Shown piece by piece: positions 28,744 through 38,366 of a stretch of DNA of 64,000 nucleotides (the first letter of the stretch is position 1; each line of letters begins with the position of its first letter). Under the pieces are notes generated by a model, which saw only the letters and a program-made list of their open reading frames with translations, ran no database searches and was not told where the DNA came from. Where the stretch lies: positions 3,534,001 through 3,598,000 of the forward strand of contig NZ_CP059162.1 of the NCBI RefSeq assembly GCF_013466605.1, read 5' to 3'. The DNA is from Pseudomonas chlororaphis subsp. aurantiaca. Its GTDB lineage: Bacteria; Pseudomonadota; Gammaproteobacteria; Pseudomonadales; Pseudomonadaceae. Both the position numbers and the translations under genes were made by a program.

Positions 28744-29244
28744 ATGAACGGCGTTGAACGGATTGTCGAGTACCTGCGCCAGCAGCGCCTGCGGTTGACC
28801 ACCGCCGAGTCCTGCACCGCTGGCGGCATGGTGACCCTGCTGGCCCAGGTGCCGGGCAGCGGCGAACTGATCGAGAGCGGCTACGTGGTGTATTCGGCCG
28901 AGGCCAAGCAGCGCCTGCTGAATGTCAGCCGCCAGACCATCGATACCTTCAACCTCACCAGCTGCGAGGTCGCCGGGGAAATGGCCCTGGGCGCCTTGCG
29001 CGACAGCCCGGCCACGGTGGCGGTGGCCACCACCGGGCTGCTGGGGCCGGACGATGTCGACGGCATCCCGGCGGGCACGGTGTGTTTCGCCTGGGCCTTC
29101 GCGATTGCCGGGCAAGTGGCCCTGTTCACCCGCAAGGAACGGTTTATCGATTCCCGCGAGAAGGTCCAGCACTTGGGGTCGCTGCACGGCCTGCTGCAAT
29201 TGCCGCATTTTCATCAGGCCGCGCTCAACGGCGAGCGTGGCTAG
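28744..29244 (+). CDS. pncC: Nicotinamide-nucleotide amidase (CinA C-terminal domain)
   Basis: A 166-residue stand-alone CinA C-terminal domain. TTAESCTAGGM (about residue 19) carries the nucleophile Ser; VATTGLLGPDDVDGIPAG (about 97) and TVCFAWA are typical of PncC. It deamidates NMN to nicotinic acid mononucleotide, recycling pyridine nucleotides in the cytoplasm. Full-length CinA has an extra MoaB-like domain that is absent here. The gene starts at ATG 28744 and is followed closely by two membrane-protein genes. Confidence 0.88.
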   Translation: MNGVERIVEYLRQQRLRLTTAESCTAGGMVTLLAQVPGSGELIESGYVVYSAEAKQRLLNVSRQTIDTFNLTSCEVAGEMALGALRDSPATVAVATTGLLGPDDVDGIPAGTVCFAWAFAIAGQVALFTRKERFIDSREKVQHLGSLHGLLQLPHFHQAALNGERG

Positions 29245-29252
29245 GAGGGGCC

Positions 29253-29768
29253 ATGGACGATTCAACCGAAGACGACCTGCTGCCACGCAGCCAGCCGATC
29301 CGGGAAGACATGGCCCTGCAGCGCAAGGTCTGGCGCTTCGAGCGGGCAGGGTGGTACGCCCTGCTGGCAATTGTCCTGCTGACCTTGGCCGGGCTGTTTT
29401 CCAAGGGCCCCCTGAGCACCCGGGACATCAGCAGCGCGGACGGGACCCTGCGCGTGGAGTACCAGCGCTTTCTGCGCAACGGCTCGACGGATTTACTGAC
29501 CCTGCACCTGCGCGGCGGCGCCCGGCAATTGCTCGAGGTGGAAATCGCCGGCGAGCTGTTGCAAGGCTTCAGTGTCCAGACGCTGCAACCCGAACCGCTC
29601 AGGGCGAGTTCCGCCGGCTCCGGCATCCGGCTGTGGCTGCGCGCCGACGCCGATGGCCAGGCCCGGCTCTACCTGACGCTGCTCAGCACCGGGGTGGGCT
29701 TCTATGACAGCCGGATCAGCCTGGCCGACCAGCCGCCACTGGCCATTTCCCAGTTCATTTATCCCTAG
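29253..29768 (+). CDS. Single-span membrane protein, unknown function
   Basis: A 171-residue protein: a cytosolic N-terminus of about 30 residues, one membrane segment (WYALLAIVLLTLAGLF, about 33-50), then a periplasmic beta-rich domain (EYQRFLRNGSTDLLTLHLRGG, RLWLRADADGQARLYLTLL). It begins 8 nt after pncC with GGAGGGG upstream and ends 8 nt before the DUF421 gene. The pairing with a DUF421 protein suggests a shared membrane role. Not otherwise recognised. Confidence 0.7.
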   Translation: MDDSTEDDLLPRSQPIREDMALQRKVWRFERAGWYALLAIVLLTLAGLFSKGPLSTRDISSADGTLRVEYQRFLRNGSTDLLTLHLRGGARQLLEVEIAGELLQGFSVQTLQPEPLRASSAGSGIRLWLRADADGQARLYLTLLSTGVGFYDSRISLADQPPLAISQFIYP

Positions 29769-29776
29769 GCGATGCC

Positions 29777-30235
29777 ATGGATTCGGTCCTGCGCGCGGCG
29801 TTTATCTATCTGGTGCTGTTGGTGCTGTTCAAGATCGCCGGGCGCCGTTCCCTGGCCGAACTGACCACCTTCGACCTGGTGCTGCTGATGGTGATCGGCG
29901 AGGCGACCCAGCAGGCCTTGCTCGGCGATGATTTTTCCCTGACCAATGCGGTGCTGGTGATCGTCACGCTGATCGTCATCGATGTCGGCCTGTCGCTGCT
30001 CAAGCTGCGCTCCGACGGTTTCTCGCGCCTGGTCGACGGCGGACCGACGGTGATCGTCGAACATGGCCGGCTCCTGCGCGGGCGGATGCGCCATGCCCGG
30101 CTGGTGGAGGCGGACATCCTGGAAGCGGCCCGCGCCAGCCAGGGGCTGACGAGCCTGGAACAGATCAAGTTCGCGGTCATCGAGCGCAACGGGAAGATAT
30201 CGATCATTGCCTATGACGAGGGCGCTGGCCCTTGA
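29777..30235 (+). CDS. DUF421 (YetF-like) membrane protein
   Basis: A 152-residue protein: three short membrane segments (about 6-24, 33-48, 57-75), then the DUF421 cytosolic domain with RSDGFSRLVDGGPTVIVEHG, 'LRGRMRHARLVEADILEAAR' and 'IKFAVIERNGKISII', which are family hallmarks. The function of YetF-type proteins is poorly defined. Last gene of the pncC-membrane protein-DUF421 run. Confidence 0.82.
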   Translation: MDSVLRAAFIYLVLLVLFKIAGRRSLAELTTFDLVLLMVIGEATQQALLGDDFSLTNAVLVIVTLIVIDVGLSLLKLRSDGFSRLVDGGPTVIVEHGRLLRGRMRHARLVEADILEAARASQGLTSLEQIKFAVIERNGKISIIAYDEGAGP

Positions 30236-30292
30236 GCCTGGCTGGCGCACCTCGAGACGTTTTGCCCGAGGTGCGCGCCAGCACCGGTACGG

Positions 30293-31150
30293 CTACAGGA
30301 TCGGCTTGCCGCCCGTCACCCCGTAACGGCAACCCGACAGGTAGCTGGCTTCATCCGAGGCCAGCAGCATATAGATCGGTGCCACTTCTACCGGTTGCCC
30401 CGGGCGACCCAGGGGCGTCTGCTCGCCGAAATGGCTGACGTGGTCCTCGGGCATGGTCGAGACGATCAACGGGGTCCAGATCGGCCCCGGCGCCACGCTG
30501 TTGACCCGGATGCCGCGCTTGCCCAGCAACTGCGCCAGGCCGGCGCTGAAGTTGGCGATCGCGCCCTTGGTGGTGGCGTACGCCAGCAGGGTGGGCCTGG
30601 GCATGTCGGAGTTGATCGAGCTGGTGTTGATGATCGAGCTGCCGGCCGCCATGTGCGCCAGGGCCGCCTTGCAGATGCGGAAGATGGCGGTGATGTTGAT
30701 GTCGAAGGTCTTGCACCATTCGCTATCGGAAATGTCTTCGATTTCGTCGTGGGTCATCTGGTAGGCCGCGTTGTTCACCAGCACGTCGATACGCCCGAAC
30801 TGCGCCACCGTGCGCTCGACCACGCTGTCGCACACCGACTTCTGCGCCAGGTCGCCAGGCAGCAGCAGGCACTGGCGGCCGGCCTGTTCGACCCAGCGCG
30901 CGGTCTCGCGGGCATCCTCGTGTTCGTCCAGGTAGGCGATGGCCACATCCGCGCCCTCGCGGGCAAAGGCGATGGCCACGGCGCGACCGATGCCGCTGTC
31001 GGCGCCGGTAATCAGGGCGACCTTGTTCGCCAGCCGGCCCGAGCCGACATAACTCTGTTCGCCGCAGTCCGGCTGCGGCCGCATCTTCGCCTGGCTGCCG
31101 GGAACCGGCTGGGCCTGAGGCGGGAAGGGTGGTTTGGGGTAAGGGTTCAT
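30293..31150 (-). CDS. Short-chain dehydrogenase/reductase (YghA-like)
   Basis: A 285-residue classical/extended-N-terminus SDR. Cofactor motif ALITGADSGIGRAVA (about residue 47) and NNAAYQ; catalytic Ser in INTSSINS (about 180) and Tyr-x3-Lys in AYATTKGA (about 194). The N-terminus up to 40 is Pro-rich and is typical of the YghA/glucose-and-ribitol-dehydrogenase-like stress group. Uses NAD(P); substrate unknown. ATG 31150. Confidence 0.85.
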   Translation of the reverse strand: MNPYPKPPFPPQAQPVPGSQAKMRPQPDCGEQSYVGSGRLANKVALITGADSGIGRAVAIAFAREGADVAIAYLDEHEDARETARWVEQAGRQCLLLPGDLAQKSVCDSVVERTVAQFGRIDVLVNNAAYQMTHDEIEDISDSEWCKTFDINITAIFRICKAALAHMAAGSSIINTSSINSDMPRPTLLAYATTKGAIANFSAGLAQLLGKRGIRVNSVAPGPIWTPLIVSTMPEDHVSHFGEQTPLGRPGQPVEVAPIYMLLASDEASYLSGCRYGVTGGKPIL

Positions 31151-31367
31151 CGCGGTGTCTCCTGTGGATGTCGGGTGTGGGCGGAGGCCGCGCAATGGCC
31201 GAGGCCTTTGCGCACTGTCCGGGCTTGCGCCAGACCAGGCATCTATTGGGAGAACAGCCAGTGCCGAAAAGTTGAAACGCAATGACGGCCAGCACGACGA
31301 GTGGTCGAAGCCGTCAATGGATGGCGCTGGGCATGGCCGGATAACCGCCCGCGGACCGGCAAAGAAC

Positions 31368-31391
31368 GGGAGCCGGCGGGCTCCCTTTTTT
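31368..31391. terminator. Terminator between SDR promoter region and aldehyde dehydrogenase
   Basis: GGGAGCC / GGCTCCC with a GGCG loop. On the plus strand it is followed by six T; on the minus strand an A6 run precedes it and GTTCTTT follows, so it can end the minus-strand aldehyde dehydrogenase mRNA. The strong T run points to the plus strand, where I see no upstream gene. Confidence 0.75.
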
Positions 31392-31402
31392 GCTGCGTCG
31401 GA

Positions 31403-32794
31403 TCAGTTGCGATCCAGCCACACCGTCTGCGCGTTGCAGAATTCGCGGACGCCGAAGTGCGACAGCTCGCGGCCGAAGCCGCTTTTCTTCACGCCGCCGA
31501 AGGTCACCCGTGGATCGCTGGCGCAATAGCCGTTGATGAACACGCCGCCGGTTTCCAGCTCGGCGGTCAGGCGCTCGGCCAGGGCCAGGTCCTGGGTATA
31601 AATGGTCGAGGCCAGGCCGAACTCGCTGTCGTTGGCCAGTTCCAGGGCGTGTTGCGCATCCCGGGCAGTAATGATCGAGGCCACCGGGCCGAACAGCTCC
31701 TGCTTGAACGAGGTCATCCGGTCGGTGACGCCAGCCAGCACCGTAGGCTGATAGAAGTTGCCCGGGCCCTCGGCCTTGGCGCCGCCCAGCAGCAGGGTCG
31801 CGCCTTCGCGCAAGGTGGCCTGCACTTGTTCGTCCAGCTCGTCGCGTAGGTCGAAGCGCGCCATCGGGCCGATGTAGGTGTCACTGGCCAGCGGATCGCC
31901 TACCCGCAGCTTGCGAGTGGCGGCGACGAACTTCTCGGTAAAGGCTTCGACCACCCCTTGTTCGACGACCAGGCGCTTGGCGGCGGCGCAGACCTGCCCG
32001 GTGTTCTGGTAGCGGCCGATGACCGCGGCCTGCACGGCGGCGTCCAGGTCGGCGTCGTTGAGCACGATAAAGGGGTCGGAACCGCCCAGCTCGAGCACGC
32101 ATTTCTTCAGGGCCGCGCCGGCCTGGGCGCCGATGGCGATGCCGGCGCGCACGCTGCCGGTGAGGGTCACGGCGGCGATCCGTGGGTCGGCGATGGCCCG
32201 GGAGACGCCGTCCGGGGTGACGTTGATCACCTCGAACACCCCTTGCGGGAAACCGGCGCGCTGGAAGGCTTCCAGCAGCAGGTAGGCGCTGCCCATGACG
32301 TTCGGGGCGTGCTTGAGCACATAGGTGTTGCCGGCGATCAGCGCCGGCACCGCGCCGCGCAGCACCTGCCAGATCGGGAAGTTCCACGGCATCACCGCGA
32401 GGATCGGGCCCAGCGGCCGGTATTCGATGCGCGCCTTGCCGCTCGGCACCGGGGCCGGCTCGGGGGCGAGCATCGCCGGGCCTTCGGCGGCGTACCACTC
32501 GCAGAGCTGCGCGCACTTCTCGATCTCGCCGCGGGCCTGGGTCATCGGCTTGCCCATTTCCAGGGTGATGCTGCGGGCCAGGTTCTCGCCGTTGTCGCGC
32601 AGGGCCTTGGCCAGGGCGAGCAGCAGGGCCGAGCGCTGTTCCAGGCTGCTGCGGCGCCACTGGGCGGCGGCAGTGGCGGCGCGGGCGAGGGCGGCGTCCA
32701 GCACCTCGGCGGATTCATAGGGGTAATGAGCGATCTGCTCGCCCGTGGCGGGGTTGGTCGAAAGGGCGTGGGTCTGGCTGGAAACCGTGGTCAT
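31403..32794 (-). CDS. NAD(P)-dependent aldehyde dehydrogenase, succinate-semialdehyde type (Sad-like)
   Basis: A 463-residue ALDH. Catalytic Cys in NTGQVCAAAKR (about 270) and Glu in CVLELGGSDPF (about 236); Rossmann motif LTGSVRAG (about 213); MPWNFPIWQVLR near 135. Length and sequence resemble YneI/Sad enzymes that oxidise succinate semialdehyde to succinate. The divergent LysR gene at 32896 and the palindrome at 32864 between them suggest local control. Substrate assignment is moderate. Confidence 0.85.
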   Translation of the reverse strand: MTTVSSQTHALSTNPATGEQIAHYPYESAEVLDAALARAATAAAQWRRSSLEQRSALLLALAKALRDNGENLARSITLEMGKPMTQARGEIEKCAQLCEWYAAEGPAMLAPEPAPVPSGKARIEYRPLGPILAVMPWNFPIWQVLRGAVPALIAGNTYVLKHAPNVMGSAYLLLEAFQRAGFPQGVFEVINVTPDGVSRAIADPRIAAVTLTGSVRAGIAIGAQAGAALKKCVLELGGSDPFIVLNDADLDAAVQAAVIGRYQNTGQVCAAAKRLVVEQGVVEAFTEKFVAATRKLRVGDPLASDTYIGPMARFDLRDELDEQVQATLREGATLLLGGAKAEGPGNFYQPTVLAGVTDRMTSFKQELFGPVASIITARDAQHALELANDSEFGLASTIYTQDLALAERLTAELETGGVFINGYCASDPRVTFGGVKKSGFGRELSHFGVREFCNAQTVWLDRN

Positions 32795-32863
32795 GGCAGC
32801 GTCCTGTGGGCTGAGGAGTGGCTGCAGGTTAGGCTGGTACAGGGTTTATGAAAACTGAATAAT

Positions 32864-32878
32864 AAAGATCGTATCTTT
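32864..32878. promoter_or_regulatory. Candidate LysR operator (perfect palindrome) in the divergent promoter
   Basis: AAAGATCGTATCTTT is an AAAGAT/ATCTTT inverted repeat with a 3-base centre. It lies 17 bases before the LysR start and 70 bases before the aldehyde dehydrogenase start, where an LTTR would bind. The size is right for an LTTR box, but which protein binds is inference. Confidence 0.5.
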
Positions 32879-32895
32879 CACGTTTGGAGAATGAG

Positions 32896-33771
32896 ATGGA
32901 CCTGGTGCAGCTGGAAATCTTCAAGGCGGTGGCCGAGCAAGGCAGCATCAGTGCGGCGGCGCAACTCATCCATCGGGTGCCTTCCAACCTGACCACACGG
33001 ATCAAACAGTTGGAGCAGGACCTGGGCGTGGAGCTGTTTATCCGCGAGAAAAGCCGCCTGCGCCTGTCGCCGGCCGGCTGGAGTTTCCTCGACTACGCCC
33101 GGCGGATTCTCGACCTGGTGCAGGAAGCGCGGCTGACGGTGGCCGGGGAAGAACCGCAAGGGCCGTTTTCCCTCGGCTCCCTGGAGAGCACGGCGGCGGT
33201 GCGGATTCCGGCATTGCTGGCGGCCTACAACCAGAAGCACGTCAAGGTCGAGCTGGACCTGTCCACCGGCCCCTCCGGGACCATGATCGATGGCGTGTTG
33301 TCCGGGCGCCTGACGGCGGCCTTCGTCGATGGCCCGGTGCTGCACCCGAGCCTGGAAGGGGTGCCGGTATTCGACGAGGAAATGGTCATCATCGCGCCGC
33401 TGGGGCATGCGCCCATCACCCGCGGGCGCGACGTCAACGGCGAGAGCATCTACGCCTTTCGCGCCAACTGCTCGTACCGCCATCATTTCGAGCGCTGGTT
33501 CAGCGAGGATGCCGCGGTGCCCGGCAAGATCCATGAAATGGAGTCCTACCACGGCATGCTGGCCTGCGTCAGTGCCGGCGCCGGCCTGGCGCTGATGCCC
33601 CGTAGCATGCTCGAAAGCATGCCGGGCTGCGGCACGGTGAGCATCTGGCAGTTGGCGCAGCCGTTCCGTTTCCTGCAGACCTGGCTGATCTGGCGGCGCG
33701 GCACGGTCTCGCGCAGCCTGACCCACTTCGTGCGCTTGCTGGAGGAATGCGGGGCGGTGCCGGACGCCTAG
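32896..33771 (+). CDS. LysR-family regulator
   Basis: A 291-residue LTTR. The HTH ([19 protein letters not shown], then [17 protein letters not shown], about 6-45) is followed by an effector domain of the PtxR/CysB-like group. ATG 32896 has GGAGA nine bases upstream. Divergent from the aldehyde dehydrogenase, its probable target. Its end overlaps the convergent diguanylate cyclase gene by 4 nt. Confidence 0.88.
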   Translation: MDLVQLEIFKAVAEQGSISAAAQLIHRVPSNLTTRIKQLEQDLGVELFIREKSRLRLSPAGWSFLDYARRILDLVQEARLTVAGEEPQGPFSLGSLESTAAVRIPALLAAYNQKHVKVELDLSTGPSGTMIDGVLSGRLTAAFVDGPVLHPSLEGVPVFDEEMVIIAPLGHAPITRGRDVNGESIYAFRANCSYRHHFERWFSEDAAVPGKIHEMESYHGMLACVSAGAGLALMPRSMLESMPGCGTVSIWQLAQPFRFLQTWLIWRRGTVSRSLTHFVRLLEECGAVPDA

Positions 33772-35291
33772 GACGTCGGCACGGTCTGGTTGCGTCCCGC
33801 GCGCTTGGCCATGTACAGCGCCGAGTCGGCCTGCATCAACAGGCTCTTGAAGTCGGAGGAGGCGGGTACGCAGGTGTAGAGGCCGAGGCTGATGGTCACG
33901 ACGCCGCCGGGGTTGTCGACGTGCTCGATCGCCAGTTCCTGTACCGCCAGGCGGATGCTCTCGGCCAGCACGTAGGCACCGCCAGGCTCGGTGTCCGGCA
34001 GCAGGATCGCGAACTCTTCGCCGCCGTAGCGCACCGCCAGGTCCGAGGGCCGGCACACGTGTTGGCTGATGGCCCGGCTGACGGCGCAGATGCAATGGTC
34101 GCCCGCCACATGGCCATAGCGGTCGTTGAAGCTCTTGAAGTGGTCGATATCGAGCATGATCAGGCTGATCGACGAGCGCTGCCGGGCAGCCCGCCGCCAC
34201 TCCAGTTCCAGGTTGCGCTCCAGGTGGCGGCGGTTGGCCAGGCCGGTCAAGCCGTCCTGCAACACCAGGGTCTCCAGCACCGAGCGGGCTTTTTTCAAGT
34301 GCTTTTCCACCAACAGGCCCTTGCGCACCTGCTTGAACAGCAGGATGCCGATCAGCAGGTTGATCGCCAGCACCACGGCGATCATGGCGGTCAGCTTGTA
34401 GGTGTCGGCGCGCCAGCTGCTGAGAATGGACTCCTGGGAGTTGGCCGCCGCCACCACCAGCGGGTACTTGTACAGCACCCGGTAGCCGAACAGGCGGTCG
34501 ACGCCGTCGATGATCGACTTGACCATCACCGTGTCGGCGGGGGCACGGGGTATATGCACGGAGAAGATTTCGCCCCGGGCCAGGGACGCACCGATCAGCT
34601 TCTCGTCGAACGGCCGCCTGGCGATGATCGTGCCCTGGGGCAGGGCGAGAAAGATCGCGCCCTTGTCGTCGATGTTGAAACGATCGAAGAAGGTGTCGAA
34701 GTAGTCCATCTTGATGGTCGCCAGCACCACGCCCTTGAAGTTGCCCTGGGTGTCGTTGACCCGGCGCGAGAACGGGATCACCCAGTCGCCCGTGGTCTTG
34801 CTGCGCACGGCCGCTCCGACCCTGGGGGACAGGGTTACATTCTCGCGGTGGAACTTGAAGTAGTCGCGGTCCGAGTTGTTCGCCTTTGGCGGCTTGTAGT
34901 CGAACGAGGTGAGCACCCAGTTGCCTTCCCGGTCATAGAAGAACAGGCCGTGCAACTGCTCGGTGGTGAACACGCGCTTTTTCATCAGCTTCTGGGTTTT
35001 TTCCAGGGCCTGGGGCGACAGGTCGTCGATGCGCTCGATCAGCTCTTCGAGGATCAGGTTGGCTTCATCGAAGGTATCGGTCGCCTGTTGTGCCATGGAC
35101 AAGGCCAGGTTGCCGGAGATCAGCCGGGCTTGCGCCAGTTCATGGGCCTTGCTGTTGATGACCTGGATGCCATAGATGCTGAGAATCGAAACCGCGACCA
35201 CCATCAGGAAGGCGATGGTGACCGTCAGTACGGGAAGTCGTTTCGACTCCAGGGCAACGTCCTCGGTGCTGCTGTCGGGGTTTGCGTCCAC
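33768..35291 (-). CDS. Membrane diguanylate cyclase with dCACHE-type sensor
   Basis: A 507-residue protein. Two membrane segments (about 21-43 and 308-330) bracket a periplasmic dCACHE-like domain, and the GGDEF domain follows. The active-site motif is GGEEF ([14 protein letters not shown]), so c-di-GMP synthesis is expected. The inhibitory I-site RxxD is present as RPSD five residues before it. Also typical: [14 protein letters not shown] and [15 protein letters not shown]. Signal ligand unknown. Confidence 0.92.
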   Translation of the reverse strand: MDANPDSSTEDVALESKRLPVLTVTIAFLMVVAVSILSIYGIQVINSKAHELAQARLISGNLALSMAQQATDTFDEANLILEELIERIDDLSPQALEKTQKLMKKRVFTTEQLHGLFFYDREGNWVLTSFDYKPPKANNSDRDYFKFHRENVTLSPRVGAAVRSKTTGDWVIPFSRRVNDTQGNFKGVVLATIKMDYFDTFFDRFNIDDKGAIFLALPQGTIIARRPFDEKLIGASLARGEIFSVHIPRAPADTVMVKSIIDGVDRLFGYRVLYKYPLVVAAANSQESILSSWRADTYKLTAMIAVVLAINLLIGILLFKQVRKGLLVEKHLKKARSVLETLVLQDGLTGLANRRHLERNLELEWRRAARQRSSISLIMLDIDHFKSFNDRYGHVAGDHCICAVSRAISQHVCRPSDLAVRYGGEEFAILLPDTEPGGAYVLAESIRLAVQELAIEHVDNPGGVVTISLGLYTCVPASSDFKSLLMQADSALYMAKRAGRNQTVPTS

Positions 35292-35402
35292 GATGTTCCT
35301 TGTCTTGCCTGGAGTGAAACAGGGCTGTCGTCAGGATCCTCGATGACAGCGGCCGTTCGGGTTGAAAAAAGTCGCCAGAATCCAGTCACGATAGCCCAGG
35401 AC

Positions 35403-37817
35403 TCAAGGGGTCGCGGCCGGTGGTTCGCCCACCGCCTTGTCCTGGCTGTCGCTGATCAGCATCAGGTTCTGCGGCGACGACAGGGCGATGCCCACTTCGC
35501 GCAGGCGCCCGAGGATGGTGAACAGCAGGTCGCTGCGGGCGCCGGACACCGAGCGCGGGCTGCCGACGTAGCCGCTGACGCTGATGATCAGGCCGTTGCT
35601 GGTCAGGTCCTTGAACGACACCGAGGTCGCCGGCGCCTTGAGGATCGCCTCATGTTCGGCATAGGCCTGCAGCAACAGCTCGCGCACCTGCAGCACATCG
35701 GTTTCCAGGGGCAGGGTCAGGGTGATGCCGACCACGCCCAGGGCGTTGTCCATGGTCACGTTGCGCACGTTCTGCGAGATGAACTGCGAGTTCGGCACGA
35801 TCACCGTGGAACGGTCGGACATCTGGATCTCGGTGGCGCGCACGTTGATCCGCCGGATATCGCCCTCGACACCCGCCAGGCTGACCCAGTCGCCGACCTT
35901 CACCGGCCGCTCGGTGAGCAGGATCAGCCCGGAAATGAAGTTCTGCACGATGGCCTGCAGGCCGAAACCGATACCCACCGACAGGGCGCTGACCACCCAG
36001 GTCAGGTTGGTCAGGTTGATCCGCAGGGTCGACATCACCACGATCGCCAGCAGGACAAAACCGATGTAGCCGACCAGGGTCACCAGCGAGGCGCGCATGC
36101 CGGCGTCCATGTTGGTTTCCGGCAGCAGCCGCTCGCTCAGCCAGCGCTTGAGCACCCGCACGGCGAACATGCCGCCGATCAGGAACGCCGCCGCCAGCAG
36201 CAGGTCCTGGGGCACGATGTTGAGGTTGCCCAGGGATTTGCCGCTGACATCCAGCTGGGTAAAGCCCTGAAGCAGTTCCCCCGGGCTCGACCCGGACGGC
36301 ATGAAGGCCAGCAGCGCCGCGGTGAACAGCAGCAGGGTCCGGCCGATGCCGGCCAGCACGGTGGTGGCCTGGGCCTGGTGGCGCGGCGACAGGCCCAGGG
36401 CCGCCGCCAGCGCCAGGCCGCCGGGCTGCTTGGGCGACAACAGGGTTTCACAGAGGTCGCCAAAGCAGGCGATCAGCAGGTAGGCGCTGGTGGTCACCAC
36501 GCTGATCCACAGCAGCTTGACGGTGAGGAAGTACGCCAGGCTCAGGTAGCCGCTGAGCAGCGACAGCAGGATCACCGCCACCCAGACCGCCACCACGAAG
36601 GGCAGCAGCCCGGCGATGCCGGCAGGGCGCTCCAGCTCGAAGCGCCGGCGGGTGCGGCGGTGGCGCAGCAGGGCGAAGAAAAAGATCAGCGCGGTAACCA
36701 GCGCCGTCAGGCCGTTGACCGCCACGGTCAGGGCCAGGCTGCTGGCGATCACGCTGTTGATCCGTTCCTCGCCGGCGGTGAGCAGCAGGGCCAGCGCCAG
36801 GATCAGCGGGAACGGCCCCAGGGCCGTGGCGATCTGGTCGGGAATCGGCGGCAGGCGCCAGGACGGGCGCGACAACATCAACATGGCGCGGCCGAGGCCG
36901 ACGATAAAGGAGCAGAAGATCAGCAGGGTTAGCCACTGGCCGATCAGGTTGAGCACATCGGCGCTCAGCGTTGCGCTGTTGACCAGCCCCCAGCGCAGCA
37001 GCGAGGCGGCGGCGTTGATGGTGACGATGGTCGCCAGCCCCACCGTCAGCGCCAGGGCGCTGCGGCGCAGGCGGCCCTCGGGCAGCCAGCGGATCATCGA
37101 CCAGATCGCCAGGCGTTCCAGCAGGCGCCGGCCGACCACCCAGATCAGCGCCGCCATGATCAGCGTGGTGATGAGCAGCCCGCGATTGCCGGGGGCCAGC
37201 GCCGTCTGGAACGCGGTCCAGACTTCGTCGGAAAGACGGTTCAGGCGCCCGAGGTCATCCTCGGTCGGGCGGATCAGCGTGGACCAGAAGGCCGGGCTGA
37301 GGGGGCTTGCCGAGCGGGTGCTGATCTGCGAATTGAACAGGCTGCGCCGCAGGTTGATGATCTGCGCGGCAAGGTCGCGGCCGGACTGGCTGAGCAGATT
37401 GGCCTGGCGTTCTTCGTCGAGCAGGGTGTCTTTCTGCGCGCTCAGCACCTGGCGCTGGCTGGTCAGGCTGGGCGCCTCGTCGGGCAGCGGCGGGCCCAGG
37501 ACCTTGAGCTGGTCGTCCAGGCGCTCGATGTCGGTGGCGCGCAGGGCGATCAGGCTGTCGGCCTGCTTCTGCACTTGCAGCGCGGCCTGGCGCAGGTCCG
37601 ACAGCAACTCGTCGTTACCGCTCGCCGACACGCTCTGGCGGATCAGTTCGAGCCGGTCGTTGAGCTGCTCGAGATCTGCGCCCTCGGCCAGCAGCGGCAG
37701 CTGGTTGCGGGCGACACTCTGCGGCCCGGGCGCCGGGGCCGCGAAGGCCGGCAGCGCAATACACAGCAACAGGGCCAACAGCCCCATCCCCCAGCGGTTC
37801 TGTCTCTCTCGCCGCAT
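35403..37817 (-). CDS. MscS-family mechanosensitive channel with DUF3772 domain
   Basis: An 804-residue inner-membrane protein: signal peptide (LLALLLCIALPAFA, ending about 26), a periplasmic coiled-coil DUF3772 region (about 40-190), about ten membrane helices, and the C-terminal MscS core with 'SALSVGIGFGLQAIVQNFISGLILL' pore helix (about 585-610) and the 'RPVKVGDWVSL' beta domain. It opens under membrane tension to release solutes at osmotic downshock. Length is that of the MscK-like/DUF3772 subgroup. Confidence 0.9.
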   Translation of the reverse strand: MRRERQNRWGMGLLALLLCIALPAFAAPAPGPQSVARNQLPLLAEGADLEQLNDRLELIRQSVSASGNDELLSDLRQAALQVQKQADSLIALRATDIERLDDQLKVLGPPLPDEAPSLTSQRQVLSAQKDTLLDEERQANLLSQSGRDLAAQIINLRRSLFNSQISTRSASPLSPAFWSTLIRPTEDDLGRLNRLSDEVWTAFQTALAPGNRGLLITTLIMAALIWVVGRRLLERLAIWSMIRWLPEGRLRRSALALTVGLATIVTINAAASLLRWGLVNSATLSADVLNLIGQWLTLLIFCSFIVGLGRAMLMLSRPSWRLPPIPDQIATALGPFPLILALALLLTAGEERINSVIASSLALTVAVNGLTALVTALIFFFALLRHRRTRRRFELERPAGIAGLLPFVVAVWVAVILLSLLSGYLSLAYFLTVKLLWISVVTTSAYLLIACFGDLCETLLSPKQPGGLALAAALGLSPRHQAQATTVLAGIGRTLLLFTAALLAFMPSGSSPGELLQGFTQLDVSGKSLGNLNIVPQDLLLAAAFLIGGMFAVRVLKRWLSERLLPETNMDAGMRASLVTLVGYIGFVLLAIVVMSTLRINLTNLTWVVSALSVGIGFGLQAIVQNFISGLILLTERPVKVGDWVSLAGVEGDIRRINVRATEIQMSDRSTVIVPNSQFISQNVRNVTMDNALGVVGITLTLPLETDVLQVRELLLQAYAEHEAILKAPATSVSFKDLTSNGLIISVSGYVGSPRSVSGARSDLLFTILGRLREVGIALSSPQNLMLISDSQDKAVGEPPAATP

Positions 37818-37997
37818 CTGTCATGTCCTCTTTTGCCGTTCACCAGCCCTGACGAGCATAGACCGCGCCATCCCGGCATAAATTCCCCGCTGGGGCGGCC
37901 TGCCGCCATGGCGATCAGGGTGGCGCAGCATGCCGGTTTACGCGGCGTTCGAGAACGGGGTGGCGGTGAAAAAACACACTGAGGGGAAGCTGCTTGC

Positions 37998-38132
37998 TCA
38001 GCGCCGGCTACCGCGATAAGCCCCTGGTGGCAGTCCGGCCCACTGCTTGAACGCGCGCTGGAAGGCGCTGGGTTCCGAGTAGCCCAGGCGTCAGGCAATG
38101 ATTCGCAAGGAATCAGATTGGGTCAGTGACAT
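37998..38132 (-). pseudogene. AraC-family regulator, C-terminal HTH fragment
   Basis: Minus-strand translation gives MSLTQSDSLRIIA, a TGA stop, then RLGYSEPSAFQRAFKQWAG and LPPGAYR. This is the second HTH of an AraC regulator, with the conserved Arg of 'ARRLGY' turned into a stop. Only about 44 codons remain. It marks the left edge of the debris in front of the prn genes. Confidence 0.75.
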
Positions 38133-38154
38133 CTCGGCTAGTGTGTCAATTCGG

Positions 38155-38366
38155 CATCGGCGCCAACACTCGGAGAACACCGAGATCGCTGACCACCTGA
38201 TCCGGCTTACGCACAATCAGCGCAACCGGGGGCGGTCTGAGCTTCTTGTACCTGCGTAACATGAAAGGCCACCGTTGGAATCACAAGCATGTGTATCGGA
38301 TCTATCGGGAACTGGAGCTGAACCTGCGGATCAAGCCGCGCAAACATATCGTGCGGGAAAAGCCCT
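38155..38366 (+). mobile_element. IS3-family OrfB fragment (frameshifted)
   Basis: Plus-strand frames give ENTEIADHLIRLTHNQRN and, after a frameshift near 38230, FLYLRNMKGHRWNHKHVYRIY followed by RELELNLRIKP. These are conserved OrfB sequences of an IS3-group element different from the intact one at 10163. No inverted repeats are left. Not functional. Confidence 0.78.

Noticed and set aside
33747..36932. Plus-strand open frame of 1061 codons across the diguanylate cyclase and channel genes
   Set aside because: Rich in His, Gln and Gly with no hydrophobic core; spans two genuine minus-strand genes.
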